Shown here piece by piece: positions 16,303 through 25,062 of a stretch of 64,000 nucleotides of DNA. This DNA comes from Bradyrhizobium sp. CCBAU 51627 (GTDB lineage: Bacteria > Pseudomonadota > Alphaproteobacteria > Rhizobiales > Xanthobacteraceae), in the NCBI RefSeq assembly GCF_028128765.1, contig NZ_LBJG01000016.1:1-64000 (forward strand), written 5' to 3'. Numbering within the stretch: position 1 is the first letter of the stretch; the number at the start of each line of letters is the position of its first letter. Both the position numbers and the translations under genes were made by a program. The notes under the pieces were generated by a model, which searched no databases, was not told the origin of the DNA, and was given only the letters and a program-made list of their open reading frames with translations.

Positions 16303-16503
16303 TTAGCGAACCAGCGTTGCGTTTGAACTGGTGATCACAACCGGCTTGCCGGCCTTGATGACGCGGGCAGTCTGGGTCAGGCCGTCATCGGAACCCGTGC
16401 GTGCCGTGATGCCGAAGCCAGCCACCGCGATCCCTACGACGAGGGCCATGACCACGATCTTCAGATGGGTCGAGCGATCCGCGCTGTAGATCGAGTGGTT
16501 CAT
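16303..16503 (-). CDS. small single-pass membrane protein under stress promoter
   Basis: A 66-residue protein with one transmembrane helix (LKIVVMALVVGIAVAGFGI, about 14-32) followed by a short polar tail (TQTARVIKAGKPVVITSSNA). GGAGGC stands before the ATG. Upstream, at 16578-16603 on the minus strand, is GGAAC-N17-CGTT, an excellent match to the EcfG consensus. I do not recognise a named family. The stress-type promoter and the form suggest a small envelope protein made under general stress. Confidence 0.75.
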   Translation of the reverse strand: MNHSIYSADRSTHLKIVVMALVVGIAVAGFGITARTGSDDGLTQTARVIKAGKPVVITSSNATLVR

Positions 16504-16577
16504 GGAAGCCTCCTGCCGCCATCTACCCGAAGTAGTCGCCCGCCTGTTCAGGCAGGTTCATGCTTCCGGTGCCCAAC

Positions 16578-16603
16578 AACGTAGTATTGGCGGGATTCGT
16601 TCC
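16578..16603 (-). promoter_or_regulatory. EcfG-type general stress promoter of the 66-residue membrane protein
   Basis: On the minus strand the sequence is GGAAC, 17 bases, CGTTG. This matches the EcfG consensus GGAAC-N16/17-CGTT of alphaproteobacteria exactly. The -10 element is 75 bases from the start codon of the gene at 16503. Confidence 0.75.
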
Positions 16604-16797
16604 CAAGTGGCGATCACAAGAGCGTGATGTGACGTGAAAGATCGCGATCAAGAGCCTGCCGTGATCGCAAAATTATCCAATTATTTCAATCTTGTAATGT
16701 GCCAGAAAGGCGCCGTGTTAGCATCTGGTCGACCAAGCGCCAGGAACTCAAAAACCATTTGCCTGTGGCCAAAAAACACACGGCTTCTTAAGGCAAA

Positions 16798-18939
16798 TCA
16801 GACGCTTCCGACTGTTTTCAACCTCGCCCGCGGGTGGATTTCGGCCTGCGACAGCACGGTCGTCTGGGCGCGGAACCGCTCGACCAGGGAACGGACGAAG
16901 GGACGAATTGCCGCAGAGGTCACCAGCACGGGCGCCTCGCCTTCGCGGGCAGCGCGCTCGAAGGCCTCGCGCACTGCGGTCATGAACTCCGACAGTTTTG
17001 AGGGCTGCATCGCCAAGCTGCGCTCCTCGCCCTGGCCGATGATGGATTCGGCAAAGGCCTGCTCCCATTTCGCCGACAGCGCGATCAGCGGCAGATAGCC
17101 GGCATAGGAGGTATTTTGCGCACAGATCTGCCGGGCGAGGCGGGCGCGAACGTGCTCGACCATGGTCGCGGGATTGCGCGAGAACGCCAGCGAATCGGCA
17201 ATGCCCTCGAGGATGGTGGAGAGGTCGCGGATCGAGATGCGCTCGGCGAGCAGCAGCTGCAGCACGCGCTGGATGCCGGAGACGGTGACCTGTCCGGGCA
17301 CGATGTCCTTGACCAACTCGCTCTGCTCCTTCGGCAGCTCCTTGAGCAGCTTCTGCACCTCGCCATAGGAGAGCAGATCCGACATGTTGGCCTTGAGCAG
17401 CTCGGTGAGGTGGGTCGAGAGCACGGTCGCGGCGTCGACGACGGTATAGCCCTTGAGCGAAGCCTCCTCCTTGAGGCTGGCGTCGACCCAGGTGGCGGGC
17501 AGGCCGAAGGTCGGCTCGGTGGTGTGGATGCCGGGCACCTGCACCTGGCTGCCGCCGGGATCCATGACCATGAACTGGTTCGGCCAGATCTTGCCGGTGC
17601 CGGCGTCGACCTCCTTGATCTTGATGATGTAGGTGTTGGCCTCGAGCTGGACGTTGTCGAGGATGCGCACCGCGGGCATCACAAAGCCCATCTCGATCGC
17701 GAGCGAACGGCGCAGCGCCTTGATCTGCTCGGTGAGACGGTCGGTACCGTCGGGGCCGTTGACCAGCGGCAGCAGTGCATAGCCGAGCTCGATCTTGAGG
17801 TCATCGATCTTCAGCGCCGCCGAGATCGGCTCGTCCGCTGCCGCAGCGCCGGGCGCGCCGGGCTGACCCGGAGCGGGCGCGGCCTTGGCGGCTTCCTCGG
17901 CCTTGACGGTGGTGCGCTTGTGGTTGCGTGCGGTCCAGGCCAGCGCGCCGGCGCCGGCGCCGAGCGCGAGGAAAGGGATGGTCGGAATGCCCGGCAGCGC
18001 CGCCAGCACCAGCATGACGGCGGAGGACATCGCCAGCGCCTGCGGATAGCCGGAGAACTGCTTCATCAGTGCCTTGTCGGCCGCGCCGGAGACGCCGGCC
18101 TTGGAGACCAGCAGGCCGGCCGCAGTCGAGACGATCAGCGCCGGCACCTGGGTGACGAGGCCGTCACCGACGGTCAGCAGCGTGTAGCTGCGTCCGGCAT
18201 CGGCAAAGGACAGGCCCTGCTGCGCGACGCCGATGATCATGCCGCCGACGACGTTGATGAAGACGATGAGCAGGCCCGCAATGGCGTCACCGCGGACGAA
18301 CTTCGAGGCACCGTCCATGGCACCGAAGAAGCCGCTCTCGTCCTCCAGCGCCTTGCGGCGCTCCTTGGCGATCTTCTCGTCGATCAGGCCGGCCGAGAGG
18401 TCGGCGTCGATCGCCATCTGCTTGCCGGGCATGGCGTCGAGGTGGAAGCGGGCGGCAACTTCCGCGATACGGCCCGAACCCTTGGTGATGACGACGAAAT
18501 TGACGATGATCAGGATAGCGAAGACGATGATGCCGATGACGAAATTGCCGCCCATCACGAAGCTGCCGAAGGCTTCGATGACATGACCGGCCGCATCCGT
18601 GCCCTCGTGCCCGTGCGACAGGATCAGGCGGGTCGAAGCCATGTTGAGCGACAGGCGCAGCATGGTCGAGATCAGGAGGATGGTCGGGAAGGCGGAGAAT
18701 TCCAGTGGCGCCTGTATGAACAGCGAGGTCATCAGGATCAGGATCGACAGGGTGATCGAGATCGCCAGGAACAGGTCCAGCACGATCGCGGGCAGGGGGA
18801 GGATCAGCACCACCAGGATGGTCAGGATGCCGAGCGCCAGCGCGATGTCGCCGCGCTTGAGGATGGTGACGATGTCCGAGACGGAGGGGATGCCGGGTTT
18901 CGCTGGGCCTACGCCCTGTCCCGCGGTGACGTCGACCAT
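16798..18939 (-). CDS. flhA: flagellar biosynthesis protein FlhA
   Basis: FlhA is the main inner-membrane component of the flagellar type III export gate. The 713-residue protein has the FHIPEP architecture: about eight transmembrane helices in the first 330 residues, the conserved cytoplasmic loop GSGRIAEVAARFHLDAMPGK, a linker (about 335-375) and a large cytoplasmic domain that docks FliJ and export substrates. The ATG at 18939 is preceded by GGAGGCAGCT; the longer frame to 19074 has no coding features. It is alone here, unlike in enterobacteria where flhB is adjacent. A near-consensus CtrA box lies about 170 bases upstream. Confidence 0.96.
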   Translation of the reverse strand: MVDVTAGQGVGPAKPGIPSVSDIVTILKRGDIALALGILTILVVLILPLPAIVLDLFLAISITLSILILMTSLFIQAPLEFSAFPTILLISTMLRLSLNMASTRLILSHGHEGTDAAGHVIEAFGSFVMGGNFVIGIIVFAILIIVNFVVITKGSGRIAEVAARFHLDAMPGKQMAIDADLSAGLIDEKIAKERRKALEDESGFFGAMDGASKFVRGDAIAGLLIVFINVVGGMIIGVAQQGLSFADAGRSYTLLTVGDGLVTQVPALIVSTAAGLLVSKAGVSGAADKALMKQFSGYPQALAMSSAVMLVLAALPGIPTIPFLALGAGAGALAWTARNHKRTTVKAEEAAKAAPAPGQPGAPGAAAADEPISAALKIDDLKIELGYALLPLVNGPDGTDRLTEQIKALRRSLAIEMGFVMPAVRILDNVQLEANTYIIKIKEVDAGTGKIWPNQFMVMDPGGSQVQVPGIHTTEPTFGLPATWVDASLKEEASLKGYTVVDAATVLSTHLTELLKANMSDLLSYGEVQKLLKELPKEQSELVKDIVPGQVTVSGIQRVLQLLLAERISIRDLSTILEGIADSLAFSRNPATMVEHVRARLARQICAQNTSYAGYLPLIALSAKWEQAFAESIIGQGEERSLAMQPSKLSEFMTAVREAFERAAREGEAPVLVTSAAIRPFVRSLVERFRAQTTVLSQAEIHPRARLKTVGSV

Positions 18940-19109
18940 GGTAGCTGCCTCCCCGCGCGACTGCCGTCCGCGCGCCCCAAACGTCTGCGCGGCGGCCGAT
19001 GGGCCGCCGTTCCGAAAGTGAGGCACCGCACTGGCGTCCACGGGAGCTCCCGTTCTAAACGCGGCCGACGACACTCGACTTCACCCGGCAATTTTTGCCC
19101 GGTGTATGG

Positions 19110-19124
19110 TTAGCAAAGGGTTAA
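19110..19124. promoter_or_regulatory. possible CtrA box upstream of flhA
   Basis: TTAG-N7-TTAA differs in one base from the CtrA consensus TTAA-N7-TTAA. It lies about 170 bases upstream of the flhA start. Flagellar class II genes are classical CtrA targets, and ctrA is in this window. Confidence 0.4.
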
Positions 19125-19141
19125 CGGAGGACGCCCGGGGT

Positions 19142-19247
19142 GTCATTCCGGAGCGCCCGAAGGGCGAGCCCGGAATCCATCGGGCCGTAGGTGCCGTGGA
19201 GGGATGGATTCCAGGGTCGCGTCATGCGGCGCGCTCCCGGAATGACG
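19142..19247. repeat. palindromic repeat, GTCATTCCGG family
   Basis: An imperfect inverted repeat of about 106 bases with ends GTCATTCCGGAGCGC and GCGCTCCCGGAATGAC and inner arms CCCGGAATCCAT and ATGGATTCC. This is a common dispersed intergenic element of Bradyrhizobium-type genomes. It lies between flhA and the copper operon and may act as bidirectional terminator for the latter. Confidence 0.8.
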
Positions 19248-19264
19248 GCTGAGGGGCCGCTCGG

Positions 19265-19564
19265 CTATTTCGCCTTCTGTATCGTGGTCACGGTGTAGCC
19301 CGAGGCCGCCTCCTCGGCCTCGAACGTCACCTTGTCGCCGACCTTCACCTGCTTGAGCATGCCGGGGTCCTTGACGCGGTAGACCATGGTCATGGGCTCA
19401 TCCATGCCGAGGCTTTTCGCCGGACCATGCTTGAGCGTGATCTTGCCGGCACCTTCATCGATTTTCTTGACCTCGCCGCTGATGGATGCCGCTTGCGCGA
19501 GCGCGCCCGCGGTCAGGCCCAGCGTCAGCGCGAGCGCTGCGGCGAAGCGGATGATCGGGTTCAT
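19265..19564 (-). CDS. CusF-like periplasmic copper-binding protein
   Basis: A 99-residue protein with a signal peptide (RFAAALALTLGLTAGALAQA) and a small OB-fold domain of the CusF/CopK type. The metal ligands His and two Met are visible in LKHGPAKSLGMDEPMTMVYRV. The Trp that caps copper in CusF is not in its usual place before PMTM. The ATG at 19564 is supported by GGAGAC four bases upstream. It is the last gene of the copper operon and probably passes Cu(I) between the other periplasmic components. Confidence 0.85.
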   Translation of the reverse strand: MNPIIRFAAALALTLGLTAGALAQAASISGEVKKIDEGAGKITLKHGPAKSLGMDEPMTMVYRVKDPGMLKQVKVGDKVTFEAEEAASGYTVTTIQKAK

Positions 19565-19580
19565 GGTTGTCTCCACTGGT

Positions 19581-20036
19581 TCATTTCACGGTGACGTGGC
19601 CGACCATGCCGTAGTCGCGATGGTCGGGGATCAGGCAGGAAAATTCGAATGTTCCGGCCTTGGTGAATTTCCAGACGATCTCGGCCGTCTTGTTCGGCGC
19701 GAGCCGCACCCCGTTCGGATCGTCGTGCTCCATGTGCGGATGCTTCTTCATCACCTCGGCATGCGCGAGATTCTCCTTTGGTGTGGCGAGCAGGAATTCG
19801 TGATCCTCCCTGCCGATATTGCGCAACACAAAGCGGATCTGCTCGCCGCGCTTCACGTCGATGTTCGAGGGCTCGTACGACATCTCGCTCATCGCGATCT
19901 CGACGGTGCGGGCCGGCTTGTTGGGATCGCCGGGTTCGCCGGCCGAGAAGCCGTGGTGGCCGTGCCCCTCGTGCGCGATCGCGGGTGCGATCGAGAGCGC
20001 GGCCAGCGCCAGGACGGTGCCGATTGTTCTTGTCAT
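19581..20036 (-). CDS. periplasmic cupredoxin
   Basis: A 151-residue exported protein: signal peptide (about 1-21), a His-rich N-terminus (HEGHGHHGF) and one cupredoxin domain. The type 1 copper ligands are visible: His in GREDHEFLL, then Cys, His and Met in SCLIPDHRDYGMVGHVTV. GGAGAC precedes the ATG. It lies between the multicopper oxidase and the CusF-like gene, and may deliver electrons or copper to the oxidase. The sequence resembles cupredoxins that accompany copper-resistance oxidases. Confidence 0.88.
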   Translation of the reverse strand: MTRTIGTVLALAALSIAPAIAHEGHGHHGFSAGEPGDPNKPARTVEIAMSEMSYEPSNIDVKRGEQIRFVLRNIGREDHEFLLATPKENLAHAEVMKKHPHMEHDDPNGVRLAPNKTAEIVWKFTKAGTFEFSCLIPDHRDYGMVGHVTVK

Positions 20037-20069
20037 TGAAGTCTCCGGTTGGTGGTTGATCGGGCGTTG

Positions 20070-21401
20070 CTACATTTTCATCTTCTGCATCGGCGCGGCG
20101 GGCTGCCGCACCGGCTCCGCCGAGGGCGAGGCGACCTCACAGGCGACGGTGCCCTGCGGGAACTTGTAGGGGCCGGGATCGCGATAATCGTCGCGCGCCA
20201 TGTCTTCGCGGATCTTCATCACGGTGAACATGCCGCCCATCTCGATCGGGCCGAACTGGCCGGCGCCGGTCATCATGGGAAGCGTGTTGTCGGGGCTCGG
20301 CATCTCCATGTTGCCCATCGCCATGCCGGTTGAGCCCATCGCCATCGCATCCGGCGCCAGCTTGCCGACGGCCTTGGCGAGATCCTTGCGCGAGACGCCG
20401 ATCAGGTTGCGCACCTCGTGCCCCATGGCATTCATGGTGTGATGCGACTTGTGGCAGTGGAAGGCCCAGTCACCGGGATTGTCGGCGAGGACGTCGAACA
20501 CGCGGACCGCCCCGACCGGGACGTCGGTCGTCGTCTCGGGGATCTGGGCGCTCTCGGGAATCCAGCCGCCGTCGGTGCAAGTCACCGCAAAACTGTGGCC
20601 GTGCAGATGGATCGGATGGTTGGTCATGCTGAGATTGCCGATGCGCACGCGCACCTTGTCGCCAAGCCGGACCGGCAGCGGATCGATGCCGGGGAAGACA
20701 CGCGCATTCCAGGTCCACATGTTGAAGTCGGTCATCTCGTTGACATGCGGCAGGTACGTGCCGGGATCGACGCGATAGGTGCTCATCACGAAGACGAAGT
20801 CGCGATCGACGGGACGGAAGTTCGGGTCGCGCGGATGCACGACGACCATGCCCATCATCCCCATCGCCATCTGCACCATCTCGTCGGAATGCGGGTGATA
20901 CATGAAGGTCCCGCTCTTCTTCATCTCGAACTCATAGAGGAAGGTCTTGCCTGGCTGGATGTGCGGCTGCGTCAGCCCTCCGACGCCATCCATGCCGCTC
21001 GGGATGATCATGCCGTGCCAGTGCACGGTGGTGTATTCGGGAAGTTTGTTGGTGACGAAGATGCGGACCTTGTCGCCCTCGACGGCCTCGATCGTCGGGC
21101 CCGGAGACTGGCCGTTGTAGCCCCACAGGTTCACCTTCATGCCTTCGGCGAATTCGCGCACCACGGGCTCGGCGACGAGATGAAATTCCTTCCAGTCGCC
21201 ATTCATGCGGAACGGCAGCGTCCAGCCGTTGAGCGTGACCACCGGGCGATAATCGGGGCCACTGGCGGGGTGCAGCGGCGGCTGCATCACCGCCTTGTCC
21301 ATACGCGCGGCCTCCGGAATCGAAGCGGTCTCGACACGGCCCTGGATCGCGCCGGCACCAACGAGCGCTGCGGTGCCCAGAAATCCTCGACGGGAAAACA
21401 T
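20070..21401 (-). CDS. Tat-exported multicopper oxidase
   Basis: A 443-residue laccase-like oxidase, probably a periplasmic cuprous oxidase (CopA/CueO type). It begins with a Tat signal, SRRGFLG. The four copper-binding motifs are present in order: HWHG (His127/His129), HPHSDE, HPIHLHGHSF and HCHKSHHTMNAMGH; the last contains the Cys and Met-region ligands. The ATG at 21401 is preferred because GGAGAC precedes it; an earlier ATG at 21413 overlaps that site. A Met-rich tail segment (DAMAMGSTGMAMGNMEMPS) is typical of Cu(I)-oxidising members. Oxidising Cu(I) to Cu(II) lowers copper toxicity. Confidence 0.92.
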   Translation of the reverse strand: MFSRRGFLGTAALVGAGAIQGRVETASIPEAARMDKAVMQPPLHPASGPDYRPVVTLNGWTLPFRMNGDWKEFHLVAEPVVREFAEGMKVNLWGYNGQSPGPTIEAVEGDKVRIFVTNKLPEYTTVHWHGMIIPSGMDGVGGLTQPHIQPGKTFLYEFEMKKSGTFMYHPHSDEMVQMAMGMMGMVVVHPRDPNFRPVDRDFVFVMSTYRVDPGTYLPHVNEMTDFNMWTWNARVFPGIDPLPVRLGDKVRVRIGNLSMTNHPIHLHGHSFAVTCTDGGWIPESAQIPETTTDVPVGAVRVFDVLADNPGDWAFHCHKSHHTMNAMGHEVRNLIGVSRKDLAKAVGKLAPDAMAMGSTGMAMGNMEMPSPDNTLPMMTGAGQFGPIEMGGMFTVMKIREDMARDDYRDPGPYKFPQGTVACEVASPSAEPVRQPAAPMQKMKM

Positions 21402-21414
21402 GCTGGTCTCCATG

Positions 21415-22839
21415 TCAGTGGCCGCCATCGGCAGGCGCTGCCGCGGCGATGGCGGTTGGAGTCCCGCCGCGGTCCGCAGGCGCACCGCCGCCGTTGACGG
21501 CAGTCTGCAATTCAGATTGGGCGAGGAAGAAGTTCTGCTTCGCATCGATCGCACCACGCAGCGATGCCAGTCGCTGCCGCGCTTCGGTCAGAAGCGCGAA
21601 GATGTCGACCTGCATGCTGGAGAAGCGCAGCTGCATCTCCTCGGTGATGATTTTTCGCAACGGCAGGATCTCGCGCTGATAGTGGTTCGCGATGTCGTAG
21701 GTGGAGCGATAGACGCGATAGGCGTCGCGCGCTTCTGAGCGGACGTTCACGGCGCGTTCAGTCAAGCGATTAAAGGCGAGGTTGTAGGTTTCCATTGCCT
21801 GCCGCATGCGCACCTCGCCGCCATCGAAGATCGGGATCTGGAACTGCACGTCGAAGCCGCGTTCGCGGAACGGGGCGCCTTCAGGGTCCTGGGTGCGGCG
21901 GGAGATGCCGGCGAGATCAAGCAGCGTCACAAAGCGTGTCGCTTCCGTGAGGTTCAATGATTTCGCCAGCGCCGCCAGTTCCAGTCGCGCAATCTGCAAG
22001 TCGATGCGGTGGGTGACCGCATCGGCCTCGATCGAGGGCAATGCCTGCGGCCGTCGTGGCAGCAGCGGCAACGCATTGGGCAGGCGGAAGTCGAGCCCGG
22101 CGTCCCACAGCCCCATCAGCCGTGCCAATCTTTCGCGCGCGCTGGTCGCCGCCTGCCGAGCGGTCGCGAGATCTGCGGTCGTCTCGGCGTAAAACACCTG
22201 CTCGCGGGCCTGGTCGAGCTTGTTGACCGCGCCGGTCTCGCCGAGCTTGAGAGCGAGTTGCGCGGTCGATTCCGCCGTCGCCTTCGCATCCGTCAGCAGA
22301 ACGACCATCTCGTTACCGGCGACCGCGCGGACATATGCACGCCGCACGTCGGCGGCGAGCCGCAGCGTCGCCAGTGCCGCGCGCAACTGCGCTTGGCGAA
22401 AGCGATCGCGAGCGATGTCGGATCGGAACGGCAGCGTGGCCAACGCCAGAATGTCGCCCACCACCTGGCGCTCGATTTCGCTGGCGCCACTGCCTGATAT
22501 CCGCGAGATCGAGAACACTGGATTGGGCGGCAGGCTCTGCTCGATGAGATCGGTCTCGGCCAGCGCCATCTCGTTATAGGCGGCTTGCAGCCCCTTGTTG
22601 TTGAGCAGGGCGATCTGCACGGCGGCCTCAGCACTCAGCGTCCGCGACAGCAACTGGCGAACGCGCGCGTCGACCGCGCCGGCTCCTTCGGCTGTCCGCA
22701 CGAAGGCGACATCCTTGCTGATGGCCCGGCTGGTCAGGTCCGAGACATCGGTCATGCCGCTATCAGGCGAGAACGCGGCGCAGCCAGAGACGCTGAGCGT
22801 GGCAAGGACGAACAGGCTGCGCGCAAAATGGTGTGCCAT
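21415..22839 (-). CDS. TolC/CusC-family outer membrane lipoprotein
   Basis: A 474-residue outer-membrane efflux protein. The N-terminus has a lipobox (LSVSGCAA), so it is probably a lipoprotein. Two long OEP repeats follow, with typical helical stretches (AVQIALLNNKGLQAAYNEMA; QALPSIEADAVTHRIDLQIA). No RND pump or membrane-fusion gene lies next to it here. It is placed directly before the multicopper oxidase, 13 bases apart. Such pairs resemble copper-resistance units in which an outer membrane factor accompanies a periplasmic oxidase. The C-terminus is Ala/Gly/Pro rich and may be disordered. Confidence 0.88.
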   Translation of the reverse strand: MAHHFARSLFVLATLSVSGCAAFSPDSGMTDVSDLTSRAISKDVAFVRTAEGAGAVDARVRQLLSRTLSAEAAVQIALLNNKGLQAAYNEMALAETDLIEQSLPPNPVFSISRISGSGASEIERQVVGDILALATLPFRSDIARDRFRQAQLRAALATLRLAADVRRAYVRAVAGNEMVVLLTDAKATAESTAQLALKLGETGAVNKLDQAREQVFYAETTADLATARQAATSARERLARLMGLWDAGLDFRLPNALPLLPRRPQALPSIEADAVTHRIDLQIARLELAALAKSLNLTEATRFVTLLDLAGISRRTQDPEGAPFRERGFDVQFQIPIFDGGEVRMRQAMETYNLAFNRLTERAVNVRSEARDAYRVYRSTYDIANHYQREILPLRKIITEEMQLRFSSMQVDIFALLTEARQRLASLRGAIDAKQNFFLAQSELQTAVNGGGAPADRGGTPTAIAAAAPADGGH

Positions 22840-22848
22840 GGCGCGCTC

Positions 22849-23130
22849 CTACCGGTCCTGCTTGGGCTGCGGCGTCACCGCATCGTTGCGCTCGCGCCAA
22901 GGGGAGGGAGCCGCAGGCCGGAGGGTCGTATAGGGCGCGATGGTCGACCGGTAGCCGACGCGCGCCACCTTTGCCGCAGGATCGGCCGGATCCGCGGTGG
23001 CCACAGACGTCGTTGCCGGCATGCAGCCGGACAGCGCCAGCGCGACTGAGGCCAGCAGCCAGTAAAACAGCACATCTCGTCCACGCGCCGCGGATGCGGC
23101 GGCGGACTTCGCCCCGGAAAGCGTAAGCAT
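22849..23130 (-). CDS. small lipoprotein of the copper operon
   Basis: A 93-residue protein with a hydrophobic segment ending in a lipobox (VALALSGCMP). The mature part is short, Ala/Pro-rich and predicted disordered (PAAPSPWRERNDAV). It ends 10 bases before the TolC-like gene, so the two are surely co-transcribed. I do not recognise a family. Confidence 0.65.
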   Translation of the reverse strand: MLTLSGAKSAAASAARGRDVLFYWLLASVALALSGCMPATTSVATADPADPAAKVARVGYRSTIAPYTTLRPAAPSPWRERNDAVTPQPKQDR

Positions 23131-23207
23131 GATTCATCCCTGATCTGTCAGATGACAAAGGCTTAAGCGCGCAAGGCGCGCGCTCGGCCTGAGGTCGTCG
23201 CGTCGGA

Positions 23208-23648
23208 TCAGGCGATGGGGGGACGGTAGAGCAGGGGCGGCGCCTCGCTATGCAGGCTGGCCGTGATCTCGACCGTGCAGGCGGAGATCGGCTGAAGCGG
23301 CTTGGCGATGCCGGGCATCTCGGCCGGCAGCGCGCTCACGCACATCATTCCGCAGCAGGGGCCTGCCTTGCCCTTGCCGTCGTGATGGTGCTGGCGAGGC
23401 GCGTCCTGCGCGGCCTGATGGTGCGCATGCATGCCGGCATGATCATGCGATGAAGCGCCGGGGGCGTGGCTGGCCGGCATCGCTTGATGAACCGGAGCGA
23501 CATCAGCCAGCACCGTCTCATCAAGACATGGCGCCGGACCATGACCCCAGGCCAGCGCTGCAGCAGGCGCGAGTACGCAGAACAGATAGGCGAAGGCAAC
23601 AAGCTGCCCCACCCTGATCCGCATCGATCTCGTCAAATGCAACAACAT
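23208..23648 (-). CDS. exported His/Cys-rich protein, first gene of copper operon
   Basis: A 146-residue protein with a signal peptide (VGQLVAFAYLFCVLAPAAALA). The mature part has clusters of metal-binding residues: HDHAGMHAHH, QHHHDGKGKAGPCCGMMC and a later Cys. This suggests copper binding in the periplasm. The start is uncertain: ATG 23648 is used, but ATG 23624 would place the signal peptide directly at the N-terminus. It is the promoter-proximal gene of the copper operon and is divergent from the MFS gene. No family name is assigned; position resembles CopL-like or DUF2946-like leader proteins of copper operons. Confidence 0.65.
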   Translation of the reverse strand: MLLHLTRSMRIRVGQLVAFAYLFCVLAPAAALAWGHGPAPCLDETVLADVAPVHQAMPASHAPGASSHDHAGMHAHHQAAQDAPRQHHHDGKGKAGPCCGMMCVSALPAEMPGIAKPLQPISACTVEITASLHSEAPPLLYRPPIA

Positions 23649-23769
23649 CCCGCCGTCATGCTCGTCGCGCGACAATACTGCACACGCAGATTGCAACTTA
23701 ATGGCAAAGCGCGGTTCCGCCAAGCTCTTCTTACCGCAGTGCACCGCGCATGCCCAATATCGCGGCACA

Positions 23770-25062
23770 ATGCTTGACCATCGGCTCATCAACGAACATG
23801 GTCCGCCAGTGCACGCACCAAATCACCCAGGACAGAAACCGGGTTCTTTCGCCCCTGACTCGCGTCAGGCTTGGGTGAGACTCGCGATCGCGCTTGTGAT
23901 TGGCTCGATCGGCGCCGTCGGCATGTGGGCGGTCGTGGTGGTGATTCCCGTCGTGCAGGCCGAATTCGCCGCCACGCGCGGCGCGGTGTCGCTAGCCTTC
24001 ACATTAATGATGTTCGGCTTCGGACTCGGCGGTGTGATCGCCGGCAAGATCACCGACCGGTTCGGCATCGTGCCGGCGATGGCGATCAGCATCGTCTTTC
24101 TCGGCGTCGCAAATGTGCTGGCGGGGCTCTCGACGCAGCTCTGGCAGTTCGTGGCAGCCTATTTCCTGATCGGGCTTGGCACGTCCGCGACCTTCGCGCC
24201 GCTGATGGCGGAGGCCTCACACTGGTTCGAGCGCTATCGCGGCCTCGCCGTGACCATCGTTGCGAGCGGCAATTACGTCGCCGGCACGATGTGGCCGCCG
24301 ATCGTGAATTGGGGCACGCAGGCCGCCGGTTGGCGCACCACCCATATCGGCATCGGCGTCGTCTGTGCGAGCACGATGGCGCTTCTGGTCCTCGTCCTGC
24401 GGGCCCAGATGGGCAACGACAAGGTTCGCAATCACGCCAATGCGCCGCCGCCGCGGGTCGATCTGAAACTGTCGACCAACACACTGACGGTGCTGCTCTC
24501 GATCGCCAGCATCGCCTGCTGCGTCGCCATGGCGATGCCGCAGGTGCATATCGTGGCCTATTGCGGTGACCTCGGCTATGGCGTAGCGCGCGGCGCCGAG
24601 ATGTTGTCCCTGATGATGGGCTGCGGCATCATCAGCCGCATCGGCTCCGGCTATCTCGCCGACAAGATCGGCGGCATCCGCACGCTGCTGATCGGATCGC
24701 TGGCGCAGGGTTTTGCGCTGGTGTTCTATCTGTTCTTCGACGGCCTCACCTCGCTCTATCTGATCTCCGCGATGTTCGGGCTGTTCCAGGGCGGTATCGT
24801 GCCGAGCTATGCCATCATCGTGCGCGAGGCGATGCCGGCGAGCGAAGCCGCCACGCGCGTCGGCATCGTGATCTTCGCCTCCGTGTTCGGCATGTCCTTC
24901 GGCGGCTGGGTGTCGGGCGTCATCTTCGATGCCACCGGCTCCTACGCTGCGGCCTTCGCCAATGGCGTGGCCTGGAACGCGCTCAACGTCGGCATCGTGC
25001 TGACACTGTTGATCCGCTCGCGCATGAATGCGGCCAAGACCGGACCGAATTTCGCAACCTAA
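23770..25062 (+). CDS. MFS transporter
   Basis: A 430-residue major facilitator protein with about 12 transmembrane helices starting at residue 35 (LAIALVIGSIGAVGMWAVVVV). The conserved loop 2-3 motif appears as GKITDRFG and its counterpart in the second half as ADKIGGIR. The general pattern resembles the oxalate/formate antiporter and monocarboxylate subgroup, but substrate cannot be read from the sequence. The ATG at 23770 is chosen because the preceding codons lie in the promoter region; there is no strong ribosome binding site. The gene ends tail to tail with the DUF4864 gene, their stop codons overlapping. Confidence 0.85.
   Translation: MLDHRLINEHGPPVHAPNHPGQKPGSFAPDSRQAWVRLAIALVIGSIGAVGMWAVVVVIPVVQAEFAATRGAVSLAFTLMMFGFGLGGVIAGKITDRFGIVPAMAISIVFLGVANVLAGLSTQLWQFVAAYFLIGLGTSATFAPLMAEASHWFERYRGLAVTIVASGNYVAGTMWPPIVNWGTQAAGWRTTHIGIGVVCASTMALLVLVLRAQMGNDKVRNHANAPPPRVDLKLSTNTLTVLLSIASIACCVAMAMPQVHIVAYCGDLGYGVARGAEMLSLMMGCGIISRIGSGYLADKIGGIRTLLIGSLAQGFALVFYLFFDGLTSLYLISAMFGLFQGGIVPSYAIIVREAMPASEAATRVGIVIFASVFGMSFGGWVSGVIFDATGSYAAAFANGVAWNALNVGIVLTLLIRSRMNAAKTGPNFAT

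Noticed and set aside
15889..16326. Open frame of 145 codons in the AraC-flhA interval
   Set aside because: It runs through a palindromic repeat and the candidate terminator hairpin and has no ribosome binding site.
17116..19113. Plus-strand open frame of 665 codons
   Set aside because: It is the mirror of flhA. Its composition is His/Asp/Arg/Gly-rich as expected for an antisense shadow of a GC-rich membrane protein gene, and it has no domain features.
23695..23718. Possible third EcfG promoter on the minus strand before the His/Cys-rich copper gene
   Set aside because: GGAAC is present but the following AGTT comes after 15 bases and lacks the C of CGTT, so spacing and -10 both fail.
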